This document shows positions 54,573 to 62,583 of a stretch of DNA of 64,000 nt, in pieces. The notes under the pieces were generated by a model that saw nothing but the letters and a program-made list of their open reading frames with translations, was not told the origin of the DNA and did not search any database. Made by a program: the position numbers and the translations under genes. Location of the stretch: NCBI RefSeq assembly GCF_014642655.1, contig NZ_BMIR01000015.1, positions 1 to 64,000 of the forward strand. Direction: 5' to 3'. Within the stretch, counting starts at the first letter, position 1; every line of letters begins with the position of its first letter. The stretch is from Pullulanibacillus camelliae. GTDB lineage: Bacteria > Bacillota > Bacilli > Bacillales > Sporolactobacillaceae.

Positions 54573-54824
54573 ATGCGTTTAGAGAATCGACAAATTAAGC
54601 AGATGTCAGATGAAATTTTTTCTGAAATGACAAGGTTGGGCTCTGAAATTGAGAGGTATGAAAAAGCTGACTTGATTTATGTGATTGATCATTTATGCCG
54701 AGTGGTTAAGGCATTGACGGATGACGGGATGAATCGCAAAGGGGATTACCAATATGCTCTAAGTAAAATGGAAATAGCCCGTGATACGATAAAAAATTAT
54801 AGTGATAAAACAGTGACAACATAA
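54573..54824 (+). CDS. small helical protein of unknown function
   Basis: An 83-residue, charged, all-helical protein (QIKQMSDEIFSEMTRLGSEI, YEKADLIYVIDHLCRVVKAL). I do not recognise the family. ATG 54573 follows GAGGAGG; the frame extends upstream without a site. It is read away from the heme monooxygenase gene, the two starts being about 150 bases apart, and ends at a clear terminator. Confidence 0.7.
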   Translation: MRLENRQIKQMSDEIFSEMTRLGSEIERYEKADLIYVIDHLCRVVKALTDDGMNRKGDYQYALSKMEIARDTIKNYSDKTVTT

Positions 54825-54840
54825 GTAAGACATCATGAAG

Positions 54841-54860
54841 CTGGTCAATTGACCAGTTTT
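54841..54860 (+). terminator. terminator after the small helical protein gene
   Basis: CTGGTCAATTGACCAG, a perfect palindrome, followed by TTTTATTT. Confidence 0.75.
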
Positions 54861-55050
54861 ATTTCACTGCAAAAAATAGGATGAACGATCTGTCACTAAT
54901 AGATGAATGTAGCTTTGAGGATTGGAAGCATGATTTAATATGAATTTATGACCTAATACTTTTTACTAAGGGAGAGTCTCTTGGTCAATAAGCAAAGCTT
55001 GACAGCGTATCTAAGCCTTGGTAAAATAATATTTGTCTTTAAAGAGATAT

Positions 55051-55123
55051 GGGGCATTAGCTCAGCTGGGAGAGTGCTTGCATGGCATGCAAGAGGTCAC
55101 GGGTTCGAGCCCCGTATGCTCCA
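55051..55123 (+). tRNA. tRNA-Ala (anticodon GGC)
   Basis: The acceptor stem GGGGCAT pairs with ATGCTCC (one G-T pair). The D-arm is GCTCAGCTGGGAGAGT, the anticodon arm CTTGC-ATGGCAT-GCAAG with anticodon GGC, and the T-arm ACGGG-TTCGAGC-CCCGT. The discriminator is A; CCA is not encoded. It has 73 bases and is followed by a terminator. Its 3' 43 bases serve as the left copy of the duplicated attachment-like sequence. Confidence 0.97.
55081..55123 (+). repeat. left direct repeat (attachment-like, 3' half of tRNA-Ala)
   Basis: The 43-bp segment from CATGGCATGCAAGAGGTCAC to the tRNA end recurs at 57010-57052 with a single C-to-T change in the T-loop. Integrases often use exactly this part of a tRNA gene as attachment site. 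Confidence 0.85.
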
Positions 55124-55130
55124 TCAATAG

Positions 55131-55162
55131 AAAACGCCTAGTATCAAGAGATACAGGCGTTT
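55131..55162 (+). terminator. terminator after tRNA-Ala
   Basis: AAAACGCCTAGTATC pairs with GATACAGGCGTTTT, followed by further T residues. Confidence 0.85.
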
Positions 55163-55228
55163 TTTGTTTTTACAATCATTATAAGTTAGGGTATTTTCTG
55201 TCCGTTTTCTTTTTGTGAATATATTTTA

Positions 55229-55400
55229 TTAACTTTTTAGGCGGAGCAACTTTAAGAAGATCACCCCGCTTGTTTTCGGGTCTTTCAATGGATAACCATT
55301 TTCCTTTGTGTAATACAGAGGATATTTAGCATAGATGGTGTTTGTTTTGAAGTCTGCCTTATCCCATTGCATCCCTAAATATTTCACCTTCGCGAAGGTT
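55229..55400 (-). pseudogene. possible tyrosine-integrase fragment
   Basis: One frame on the minus strand translates to KYLGMQWDKADFKTNTIYAK, then YPLYYTKENGYPLKDPKT and a stop after about a dozen more residues. The order xLxW-D-x-DFxxxTI, YY, NGY, PKT is the one found in phage and ICE tyrosine recombinases around the part before the catalytic region. The start and the whole C-terminal half are missing. A shift of frame after PKTSG gives a second short open tail. Its place next to the tRNA fits an integrase, but the match is short. Confidence 0.42.
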
Positions 55401-55407
55401 TTGTGTA

Positions 55408-56673
55408 CTAATTATTAGATTTATAAAGATTTAAAACAGTTTTGACGACTTGTTCTGCCGTATTTTCATGAGGAGACATCCACAGACCAGTTTCTGGACC
55501 ATAAACAACTGGATTTATTTCCACCTCATATCCTCCATATGGATAGGACTCTCGATTGGGTAAGTATCCCAAATAACCATTTGTATATCCTCCAAAAAAG
55601 GCAAAATCATTTTCTAAGCTATCCCTTATTTCCAATGCTGTTTCAGCGAACGGTTCCATCGGTATTCCAGAGAAAAATCCTTCATTCAATTGGATTAGTT
55701 GAACTTCTAAATCAACTTCCAATTCTCGTTGGTTCTCTTTGTATTTATTAAGAATTTCTGTTTTCCACTTAGTTGTATTAACTCCCCATTTTTTTTCAGC
55801 AGACAATGCTATTTTGTCAATATCCTTTGGATCTGGTATTCTTTTCAATTTCATCGATAGGTTCTTTGAAACAGAAACCATTTTTGAAATCGGTCTATAG
55901 TCAATATCAGGTAAAACGGTAAGTACGTAGCCACTTAGGGCCTGAGCCATTTTTTTTAAATCATCTTGTGTACCTCTCCATTTTGCATTTATATTTCCAG
56001 CTCCTCCCTGTATAACTACTACTGGGCAACTAAGTGTCTGCTCCAAAATTTGTTTGGTCTTACCAGGATAATCTCCCGACAGCAAAAAACTGTCACCTCT
56101 TAACACATTTGGATGTGCTGTACAAAAAATGATAACACCAATCATTTCGTTGGTATCATTATTTTTAATACCTAAGACTCCAATCCTTTTATCTACTATC
56201 CCATCCAAATTCGTTCCCATTATTGCTTTGCCATTAACTATTTGCCTTCGGTTAACACCTATTTCACCTTTTGTAACACCCCATCCAATGTTGCAAGGTT
56301 GAAGAGCTTCATTCGCACGGAAAACTGCTTGAAATAAATTTTCAAATAATACCGTTTTATATGCTTGATGTAGAGGGACCTTTCCTTCTGTTTCTGGTCC
56401 TGAATGAGTGTGAGTACATATAACTGTTACGTTGTCTATCTCAATTTGCAACTTTTCAGAAATCCTAACTCGTAATTGTGTGGTATCTCCAACTGACAAA
56501 CCGATATTATCAACGCTAATTAGAACAATCTTCTCTCCCTGATTTTCAAAAACAAATGCAGTAGCATAAATACGATCAAGAATGCCTTTTATTCCTCCAT
56601 CTCGGTGATAACCTATAAAATCAATCCCTAAAGGAGGTGTAATATCAATAGTATAAAGTCCTATCTTGCTCAA
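55408..56673 (-). CDS. neutral/alkaline ceramidase N-terminal-domain-like protein
   Basis: A 421-residue protein of the neutral ceramidase fold. The zinc-type motif TVICTHTHSGPE, the further His in IFCTAHPNVLRGD, the active-serine-like LLSGDYPGK and QGGAGNINAKW are in the order of the family; start LYTIDITPPLGIDFIGY. It lacks the C-terminal immunoglobulin-like domain and a clear signal peptide, so it may be cytosolic and act on other amides. TTG 56673 follows AAGGAG by nine bases. The frame continues upstream (to 56916) through a hydrophobic stretch but without a binding site. AT-rich, in the tRNA-bound element, hence probably acquired. Confidence 0.75.
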   Translation of the reverse strand: MSKIGLYTIDITPPLGIDFIGYHRDGGIKGILDRIYATAFVFENQGEKIVLISVDNIGLSVGDTTQLRVRISEKLQIEIDNVTVICTHTHSGPETEGKVPLHQAYKTVLFENLFQAVFRANEALQPCNIGWGVTKGEIGVNRRQIVNGKAIMGTNLDGIVDKRIGVLGIKNNDTNEMIGVIIFCTAHPNVLRGDSFLLSGDYPGKTKQILEQTLSCPVVVIQGGAGNINAKWRGTQDDLKKMAQALSGYVLTVLPDIDYRPISKMVSVSKNLSMKLKRIPDPKDIDKIALSAEKKWGVNTTKWKTEILNKYKENQRELEVDLEVQLIQLNEGFFSGIPMEPFAETALEIRDSLENDFAFFGGYTNGYLGYLPNRESYPYGGYEVEINPVVYGPETGLWMSPHENTAEQVVKTVLNLYKSNN

Positions 56674-57009
56674 TTTATCAAACTCCTTCAATATAAAGTT
56701 GGCGGCTTCATTTTCAGCCATCGTTCGTCTAAATACATTTTTTCTCGATACTAATACTATACTCATATTAACAGAAACTTTAATTAAACTAAGAGCAAAA
56801 AGTGTAATATAAATTGGAGATACAAATATTCCAATCATAATATAGTAAAATACACTTTTACTATTATTCTGTTGACCATTTATTGCCCGAATATTGACCA
56901 AAGAATACAAGTTCAACTAATTTATCGTATTTAACCGTTTTTAAATGCTTATATATTAAGCTCTCTACCTACATTTAGCAATCCTAATTGAAAATAAAGA
57001 GTATCTATC

Positions 57010-57052
57010 CATGGCATGCAAGAGGTCACGGGTTTGAGCCCCGTATGCTCCA
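57010..57052 (+). repeat. right direct repeat (displaced 3' half of tRNA-Ala)
   Basis: It is equal in 42 of 43 positions to the end of the tRNA-Ala gene, and lacks the 5' half, so it is not a functional tRNA. It marks the far end of the inserted DNA. Confidence 0.88.
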
Positions 57053-57117
57053 CGATACAACATTGGGCTACAACAATTTTCGTAGCGTTTTTTATACTAT
57101 CATTGTTTATAAACATT

Positions 57118-57237
57118 TTATTGTTGTGCTTTACCTTGCCTTACTGAATTAAAGGCTTCCTTAAAGATCTTTTGAGCATGTGTTGGAAGGTGGCGCTTTA
57201 TAGCTGTTGGAAGCTCTTTTAAAGAATTAAAAGTCAT
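57118..57237 (-). CDS. ChaB-like mini protein
   Basis: A 39-residue protein, MTFNSLKELPTAIKRHLPTH, then AQKIFKEAFNSVRQGKAQQ. The pattern L-LP-x-I-x-x-HLP-x-HAQ-x-I-x-x-x-AFN is the ChaB family's first part; ChaB itself is about twice as long. AAGGAGG is placed eight bases before the ATG. It lies just outside the right direct repeat. The role is unknown; ChaB was once linked to cation transport regulation. Confidence 0.65.
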   Translation of the reverse strand: MTFNSLKELPTAIKRHLPTHAQKIFKEAFNSVRQGKAQQ

Positions 57238-57449
57238 TGACTTTTCCTCCTTATCTCCTCTGTAAACCTTTTTAACGTCATTCACTGGCATTCATAGCGT
57301 ATTGAGAAAAGCTGTCATTCAACTTGAATTTATTTACAGTAGGGGAATTTTAGCTTGATACATCTCCTTGGGTCTCTCTTCTGATCTGCAGAGAGAATAA
57401 ATCACTGCAGGCAAAGGAAAAATAAGAAAAAAGGGGGTTCGGTTCAAGG

Positions 57450-57629
57450 ATGGGAGCTATTCAACGTGATGGATACACTTTTGATGTGGAGTACAGTGTT
57501 GTACTACAGCGCGCTGCTCTTCATGTCTACCAAGATGGCACGTTTATAAAAGAAGTTCCTTTTGCATTTTCTGGTCAGGCACCCACGCAAGATGACATTG
57601 ATAAATCTATCGAGGCATTTCTTTCTTAG
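57450..57629 (+). CDS. small conserved Bacillus protein (DUF5370-like)
   Basis: A 59-residue protein: GAIQRDGYTFDVEYSVVLQR, AALHVYQDGTFIKEVPFAFS and GQAPTQDDIDKSIEAFLS. Such a 60-residue protein with GYTFxxEYSV and FIKEVPFxFSG is common in Bacillus, and I believe it belongs to DUF5370; function unknown. AAGGGGG at about 16 bases and CAAGG at about six bases before the ATG are the candidate ribosome binding sites. Confidence 0.65.
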   Translation: MGAIQRDGYTFDVEYSVVLQRAALHVYQDGTFIKEVPFAFSGQAPTQDDIDKSIEAFLS

Positions 57630-57785
57630 CTAAGAAAATAAATGGCAGTTCGTGTGCATAGTCATTGCATGTGACTATTCCTTTTTATACTATAGAATAA
57701 ACGCTCCCTGAAAAATTGAGACACTGGAAGATAGTTTTAGGTGTCTTGATGGATGTGAGTCGCTTCAGGGTTAGCGTCTCTTTTT

Positions 57786-57943
57786 ATACTATCAGAATTT
57801 ATAATTGCGCTGACACTCATAAAGGAAGAGAGTATAAGTGTAACTTTGGCTTTCGCCACCTGAGGCTTGCGGACACCCTAAGTGTGTGATTTGCAAAAAT
57901 CACATCAGGAGTACCAGCGAAGTGGTGCAAGCCAAGTTTTTAC
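57786..57943 (+). repeat. dispersed repeat family B, well-preserved copy
   Basis: ACTATCAGAATTTATAATTG, GCTGACACTCATAAAGGAAG, AGAGTATAAGTGTAACTTTG, GTGTGATTTGCAAAAATCAC and AAGTGGTGCAAGCCAAGTTT, in line with the copies at 21.9 and 40.4 kb. It occupies the gap before an unknown gene. Confidence 0.85.
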
Positions 57944-57993
57944 TTTATCATTCATTCCAATTAGGAAAAGTGTTATATTTGGAGGATTAGGCA

Positions 57994-58392
57994 ATGCTAG
58001 AGAATCCAGTTATGAATCTGTTTGATCAGTTATCCTTGTTTGACAGGAAAATATTAAAGGGGATCAGTCGACGTGTTCGTATAGAGGATAAGAACACAAA
58101 GGCGTACACATTCAAATTAATTGACTTTGAACTTGATCATTTAAATCCTTCTGATATAACAGAAAGGCTAAAAAGGCTTGCAAAAATGGGAATTATGACA
58201 CATATAGATGGCCAAGAAGCACGGGTTCCACTGCTCACACATATTCAGTACAGAGACCCAGATAAGACGGTCACTCTGACTTTTAATTCCTTATTAAAAC
58301 CTTATTATGTTGATCTTCAAGAAAAGGTACAGGCATCGTCGACAGCACCCCTGTTTAAACCAAATCGCAGCATCCGTATTAAAAAATCATAA
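57994..58392 (+). CDS. winged-helix-like protein of unknown function
   Basis: A 132-residue protein: NLFDQLSLFDRKILKGISRR, then ITERLKRLAKMGIMTHIDGQ and a strand-rich end TVTLTFNSLLKPYYVDLQEK. The helix pattern followed by strands resembles a winged helix, and the last part recalls plasmid initiator (Rep_3-like) domains, though too short for one. GGAGG precedes the ATG. A regulator is as possible; no clear answer from the sequence. Confidence 0.6.
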   Translation: MLENPVMNLFDQLSLFDRKILKGISRRVRIEDKNTKAYTFKLIDFELDHLNPSDITERLKRLAKMGIMTHIDGQEARVPLLTHIQYRDPDKTVTLTFNSLLKPYYVDLQEKVQASSTAPLFKPNRSIRIKKS

Positions 58393-58514
58393 ATCATCCC
58401 TATTTGCTCCAGTGTAATGTGCAGATTTAATAGCCTTCAGAATGGTGATTCGTTTTTTTGTCTTTTGTCTTTGACCTTCTTTTTCGTTAAAGTGGCGAAA
58501 AGGGGGTTTTAGGC

Positions 58515-59441
58515 ATGGAAAAACGAAGCAACAATCATTTACAAGGGATTGATGTGAGTCATTGGCAAGGGACTATTGACTGGAAGCGGGTGGAAAGATC
58601 TGGAGTGGCTTTTGCTTATATTAAGGCGACGGAGGGGACGACCTTTGTCGATCCAATGCTGGCCACACATGCTCGAGCGATAAAGGAAACGAAGCTACAC
58701 GTCGGGTTCTATCATTTTGCAAGGTTTACGGATAATGCTTCTGCTCAGCATGAAGCTAAGCATTTTGGTTCGACTGTTGCGCCTTATACCTCGGATTTGT
58801 TACCCGCTCTGGATGTTGAAGTGGATATAGGATTAAATAAGCGTCAGCTTTCAGAGCTTATCCTTATCTTCTGTCAAGCGGTTAAGAAGCAAACAGGGCA
58901 GGATGTCATGCTGTATACGAATACAAACTTCTCCAAGCTGCATTTAGATCATGCTTTGCATCAGCTCCCATTGTGGATAGCTGAATATAATCGTTCGTCT
59001 CCACAGGATAATGGTATATGGGGAGATTGGGCTGTTTTTCAGTATTCGAATAAAGGAAGGATTCCTGGGATCAGTGGTCATGTTGATTTAGATGAAATGC
59101 AGAAGCATTTGGTTATCCCGTCAAGAAGCGGGCATGAGATCTATAAAATCAAACAGGGGGATACCTTTTGGGAGTTGGAAAATCGTTGGATGTTGCCGCA
59201 GGGTGCTTTGACAAAGGCTAATCCTAATCTGAATCCTAGAGAGTTAAAGATAGGACAGACCATCATCATTCCCGAGAATTCAACGGCAAAGAAAAAGCAG
59301 TATACGATTCAAGCTGGGGATACCTTTTGGGGCATTGAGGAAGCTCATCATTGGAAGCATGGCACATTACAAGCACTTAATCCTCATATTGCTCCAAGAC
59401 ACCTACAGGTGGGCGAGCAAATCTTAGTTCCTGAAAAGTGA
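58515..59441 (+). CDS. GH25 lysozyme with two C-terminal LysM domains
   Basis: Peptidoglycan muramidase. The glycoside hydrolase family 25 domain covers about residues 8-195: GIDVSHWQGTIDWKRVERSG, VGFYHFARF, the catalytic DxE in LLPALDVEVD and WAVFQYSNKGRIPGISGHVD. Two LysM modules follow (EIYKIKQGDTFWELENRW and QYTIQAGDTFWGIEEAHH). There is no signal peptide. Such enzymes are phage endolysins released by a holin or spore/mother-cell lysins; no holin or phage gene is near. ATG after AAGGGGG. Confidence 0.9.
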   Translation: MEKRSNNHLQGIDVSHWQGTIDWKRVERSGVAFAYIKATEGTTFVDPMLATHARAIKETKLHVGFYHFARFTDNASAQHEAKHFGSTVAPYTSDLLPALDVEVDIGLNKRQLSELILIFCQAVKKQTGQDVMLYTNTNFSKLHLDHALHQLPLWIAEYNRSSPQDNGIWGDWAVFQYSNKGRIPGISGHVDLDEMQKHLVIPSRSGHEIYKIKQGDTFWELENRWMLPQGALTKANPNLNPRELKIGQTIIIPENSTAKKKQYTIQAGDTFWGIEEAHHWKHGTLQALNPHIAPRHLQVGEQILVPEK

Positions 59442-59654
59442 TATAGAAAAAGTCCCTGAATCTTCATTCAGGGACAAAACAAGGGGGAGAAGATAGATAG
59501 CTTGTTACTAGTATGGTCAGCAAAGCTAATCTTATACGTATGTCTTTGAATTTTTTTCAGATAATGAAATACACCACATGCACAGGCGGATATAGTCACT
59601 TAACAAAGGTGAATTCTAAAGAGCCTTGTTTGTAAGTGTTAGGAGGACGATAGC

Positions 59655-60191
59655 GTGATAAAGCAACAGATAATACCAGCGATTCGACGGTTCAAGGACT
59701 TTGAGAAAGGTATAAAAAGTGACCATGAATATGTCGTGTTATTAGATACCCATTTGGCGACCTTAAAAAGCGTGGTCAAAACAGTGCATAATGAAGGTCG
59801 CAAGGTTCTCATTCATGTGGACTTAATCCAAGGCCTTAAAAGTGATGAGCAAGCCACAGAATTTCTTTGTCAGGAAATCAAGCCAGACGGTTTAATTTCA
59901 ACACGTTCCCATGTTTTGCAAGCGGCTAAGAAAAAAGGAGTCATGATTGTACAGAGGCTCTTTATGATTGACTCTGGAGCGCTTGAGACGAGCTACCGTT
60001 TAGCTGAAAAGATTGAACCTCATTTTATCGAGGTGCTCCCAGGAGTAGTCCCAGAGTTGATTAAAGAGGTGCATGAAAATACAGGGATTCCTGTGATAGC
60101 TGGTGGACTTATCCGAACGCCTGAAAATGTTCAAAACGCGTTAGACTACGGAGCAACCGCGGTCACCACGTCTAATCCTGCCCTATGGTAG
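59655..60191 (+). CDS. glpP: glycerol-3-phosphate-responsive antiterminator GlpP
   Basis: RNA-binding regulator that, with glycerol 3-phosphate bound, prevents termination in the leaders of glp operons. The 178-residue TIM-barrel-like fold shows VVLLDTHLATLKSVVKTVHN, VLIHVDLIQGLKSDEQATEF, PDGLISTRSHVLQAAKKKGV, EVLPGVVPELIKEVHENTGI and PVIAGGLIRTPENVQNALDY. GTG start behind AGGAGG. The target hairpin lies between this gene and glpD, just downstream. Confidence 0.95.
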   Translation: MIKQQIIPAIRRFKDFEKGIKSDHEYVVLLDTHLATLKSVVKTVHNEGRKVLIHVDLIQGLKSDEQATEFLCQEIKPDGLISTRSHVLQAAKKKGVMIVQRLFMIDSGALETSYRLAEKIEPHFIEVLPGVVPELIKEVHENTGIPVIAGGLIRTPENVQNALDYGATAVTTSNPALW

Positions 60192-60225
60192 GCGAGAGCT
60201 CCTTAATAGGCGGTGGGGAACATGC

Positions 60226-60254
60226 TTGAATTTTGTAGCGATGAGGTATATAAT
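60226..60254 (+). promoter_or_regulatory. promoter of glpD
   Basis: TTGAAT, 17 bases, and a perfect TATAAT. It lies behind glpP, so glpD can be transcribed apart from it. No catabolite-response element was seen. Confidence 0.8.
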
Positions 60255-60287
60255 AAAGGTAAGTTAATAAGAGCGTATGAGTCATTG

Positions 60288-60349
60288 AGAGACTACGAGT
60301 TATCTAATGTAGATATTTCCGCATTAGATCGCTTGTAGTCTCTTTTTTT
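60288..60349 (+). promoter_or_regulatory. glpD leader terminator, GlpP target
   Basis: A long hairpin: AGAGACTAC pairs with GTAGTCTCT, and inside ATCTAATG with GCATTAGAT, then a run of seven T residues, just upstream of the glpD ribosome binding site. It would stop transcription unless GlpP with glycerol 3-phosphate acts, as established for B. subtilis glpD. Confidence 0.9.
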
Positions 60350-60380
60350 GACTTATAACCCTTTGAATGAGGTGGATATG

Positions 60381-62045
60381 ATGACTTTTTCAAGCAAGAA
60401 AAGACAGGATTATATGACAAGCATGGCAGAAGAACAACTTGATTTATTAGTTATTGGTGGCGGTATTACAGGAGCAGGGATTGCTCTCGATGCTGTATCA
60501 CGTGGTATAAATATTGGGTTGATTGAAATGCAAGACTTCGCTGCAGGCACTTCAAGTCGCTCAACAAAGCTCGTTCATGGCGGATTGCGTTATTTAAAAC
60601 AATTTGAGATTAAATTGGTGGCGGAAGTTGGGAAAGAGCGGGCCATTGTTTATGAAAACGCGCCGCATGTTACAACTCCAGTATGGATGATGCTTCCTTT
60701 CTATAAAGGAGGAACCTTTGGTTCCTTTTCAACGTCCATTGGGTTAAAGGTGTATGACTTTCTTGCAGGTGTAAAACGCAGTGAACGTCGCAGCATGTTG
60801 AATAAAGAGCAAACGTTAAAAAGAGAGCCATTGCTTAAAGCAGAGGATCTCAAGGGTGGCGGCGTTTATGTGGAATACCGCACAGATGATGCCCGACTCA
60901 CTTTAGAAACGATGAAAGCAGCTGTGGATAAAGGGGCAAAAGCGGTCAATTATGTAAAAGCGGAACAGCTTCTTTATGATGAGCATGGAAAAATTATCGG
61001 GGTTGAAGCGGTCGATCAAATCACAGGTGAATCTTATCAATTGTATGCTAAAAAGATTGTGAATGCCGCAGGTCCATGGGTGGACACTCTTCGTGAAATT
61101 GATCATTCGAAAAAGGGGAAAACCCTGCATTTGACCAAAGGTGTCCATCTTGTCATTGATGGTGGGCGGTTCCCGTTACAAAATGCTGTGTATTTTGACA
61201 CCCCTAGTGGAGATGGCCGGATGCTCTTTGCTATTCCGAGAGAAGGCAAGGTTTATGTCGGAACAACAGATACTAACTATAAAGCTGACCCAAAAAATCC
61301 AAAAATGACAAAAGAGGATCGCGATTATATTTTAGAGGCAGTAAATGGGCTATTCCCAAGTTTAGGCTTGACTAAGGATGATGTGGAATCCAGCTGGGCA
61401 GGTGTTCGTCCACTCATTCATGAAGAAGGAAAATCACCTTCAGAGATTTCTCGTAAGGATGAAGTTTTTCTTTCAGATTCGGGACTAATTACGATTGCTG
61501 GAGGTAAACTTACTGGTTATCGTAAAATGGCTGAAAAAGTGGTGGACCTTGTTAGTCAGCAGCTTTCTCAGGAGGAAAAACGTTCATTTCCAGGCTGTTT
61601 GACCAAGGACCTTCGCTTATCCGGTGGGGATATCGGTGGATCGGATAAGTTCCCAGCTTTTGAGGCAGCTAAGCTTGATGAAGGTAAGGCCTTGGGGCTA
61701 AATGAAGCACAAGCAAAGCAGTTGATCCATCGGTACGGTAGTAATGTGGATCACCTTTACCGCATCATCAAAGATCATGTGGATGAAGCGGCGGCGGCTG
61801 GACTTCCTATCGATGTCTTTGCGATGCTCCGTTATGGTATAGATTATGAATTAACCGTTACACCATTAGACTTCTTTTTAAGAAGAACAGGTGCATTGCT
61901 CTTTAATATTGATTGGGTTTATGAATGGAAGCAGCCGGTCATTACTTTTCTCGCCCGAGAATTTAGTTGGACGGATGAGCAAAGACAGGCTTATGAACAA
62001 GAGCTAGATGCAATGATTAAACAATCCGTTTCACCTGAAGAATAA
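60381..62045 (+). CDS. glpD: aerobic glycerol-3-phosphate dehydrogenase
   Basis: FAD enzyme at the membrane that oxidises glycerol 3-phosphate to dihydroxyacetone phosphate and feeds electrons to quinone. The FAD motif is LLVIGGGITGAGIALDAVSR; further FAAGTSSRSTKLVHGGLRYL and the C-terminal domain with FAMLRYGIDYELTVTPLDFF. ATG 60381 stands five bases after GAGGTGG; an ATG directly before it is too close. The 554-residue length agrees with B. subtilis GlpD. No kinase or uptake gene (glpK, glpF) is at hand. Confidence 0.96.
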   Translation: MTFSSKKRQDYMTSMAEEQLDLLVIGGGITGAGIALDAVSRGINIGLIEMQDFAAGTSSRSTKLVHGGLRYLKQFEIKLVAEVGKERAIVYENAPHVTTPVWMMLPFYKGGTFGSFSTSIGLKVYDFLAGVKRSERRSMLNKEQTLKREPLLKAEDLKGGGVYVEYRTDDARLTLETMKAAVDKGAKAVNYVKAEQLLYDEHGKIIGVEAVDQITGESYQLYAKKIVNAAGPWVDTLREIDHSKKGKTLHLTKGVHLVIDGGRFPLQNAVYFDTPSGDGRMLFAIPREGKVYVGTTDTNYKADPKNPKMTKEDRDYILEAVNGLFPSLGLTKDDVESSWAGVRPLIHEEGKSPSEISRKDEVFLSDSGLITIAGGKLTGYRKMAEKVVDLVSQQLSQEEKRSFPGCLTKDLRLSGGDIGGSDKFPAFEAAKLDEGKALGLNEAQAKQLIHRYGSNVDHLYRIIKDHVDEAAAAGLPIDVFAMLRYGIDYELTVTPLDFFLRRTGALLFNIDWVYEWKQPVITFLAREFSWTDEQRQAYEQELDAMIKQSVSPEE

Positions 62046-62059
62046 TCACTTAGAATGCG

Positions 62060-62104
62060 CTCCCCTGTCTATGTTTTTCCCACCGGCAGGGGAGTCGTTT
62101 TTAT
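62060..62104 (+). terminator. terminator after glpD
   Basis: CTCCCCTG and CAGGGGAG around a 19-base loop, followed by TCGTTTTT. Confidence 0.75.
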
Positions 62105-62583
62105 TGCAGGGAGAAAGTGTTTGATCCTTTGGATGACGAGGGTGCCTGTCTAGCTTTCAGTCGTTTTTCAGTTGTCGTATGTTCATCCTGTTGGCGTCTT
62201 GTATCTTATGTCCTCATCCACTTGGTCTGGCGAAGCTTCCAAATTGCAACCAAAGCAAGGAGTATTTTAGCTAAGGTGGGCTTCAAATTAACAAAAGGCA
62301 TCCTCAAAATAACAACAAGCTGTCGTCAAAGCGCAGACGGCTCCCCTGATTTTATAATATCTTTAATGCCAAAAAACACCGAGCGTTCCCTCTGGCTTTC
62401 TTAATTTTTCATTGATTCTGAAGCGAAAGGCTTTTTCTTAAACTAAAAACAAGGTTATAATTAAAATTGCACTGGCTGAATTAAGGAAGGGGTGTTTGTA
62501 CTGTCCTATTTTTGTGGATTCAGGCACCTGAGTCTTGTTTTCTATAAAGTGTGATGAAAGATAGAAAGATGAGGGGGAGACGG
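62105..62583. other. gene-free stretch with faint 'aacaaaag' words
   Basis: About 480 bases. AAATTAACAAAAGGCATCCT and AAAATAACAACAAGCTG recall the tandem repeats before the CRISPR arrays, but only faintly. A plus-strand frame (62117-62404) has no ribosome binding site and an unnatural Cys/Trp/Arg-rich translation. I see no RNA gene. Confidence 0.45.

Larger units (their letters stand above)
55124..57052. mobile_element. relic of a tRNA-Ala-integrated element (about 1.9 kb)
   Basis: The segment between the intact tRNA-Ala gene and a second copy of its 3' 43 bp. It is visibly richer in A and T than its surroundings and contains a terminator, a decayed integrase-like fragment and a ceramidase-like gene, both on the minus strand. 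No complete integrase, transposase or replication gene remains. The right copy is followed by its own terminator-like hairpin (GCTAC...GTAGC, T run), probably the original tRNA terminator. Confidence 0.72.

Noticed and set aside
55033-55218. Open frame of 61 codons over the tRNA-Ala gene
   Set aside because: The translation (ALAQLGECLHGMQEVTGSSP) is the well-known false protein produced by a tRNA gene; the tRNA explains the sequence.
57010-57052. Second tRNA-Ala gene
   Set aside because: Only the 3' 43 bases are present and the acceptor and D arms are missing, so it is a displaced tRNA end.
59452-59475. Hairpin GTCCCTGAAT/ATTCAGGGAC after the lysozyme gene as a plus-strand terminator
   Set aside because: It is followed by A residues, not T, on this strand, so I did not list it as a terminator of the lysozyme gene.
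62117-62404. Plus-strand frame of 95 codons between glpD and the AEC gene
   Set aside because: No ribosome binding site, odd composition, and faint similarity of the DNA to the 'aacaaaag' repeats.
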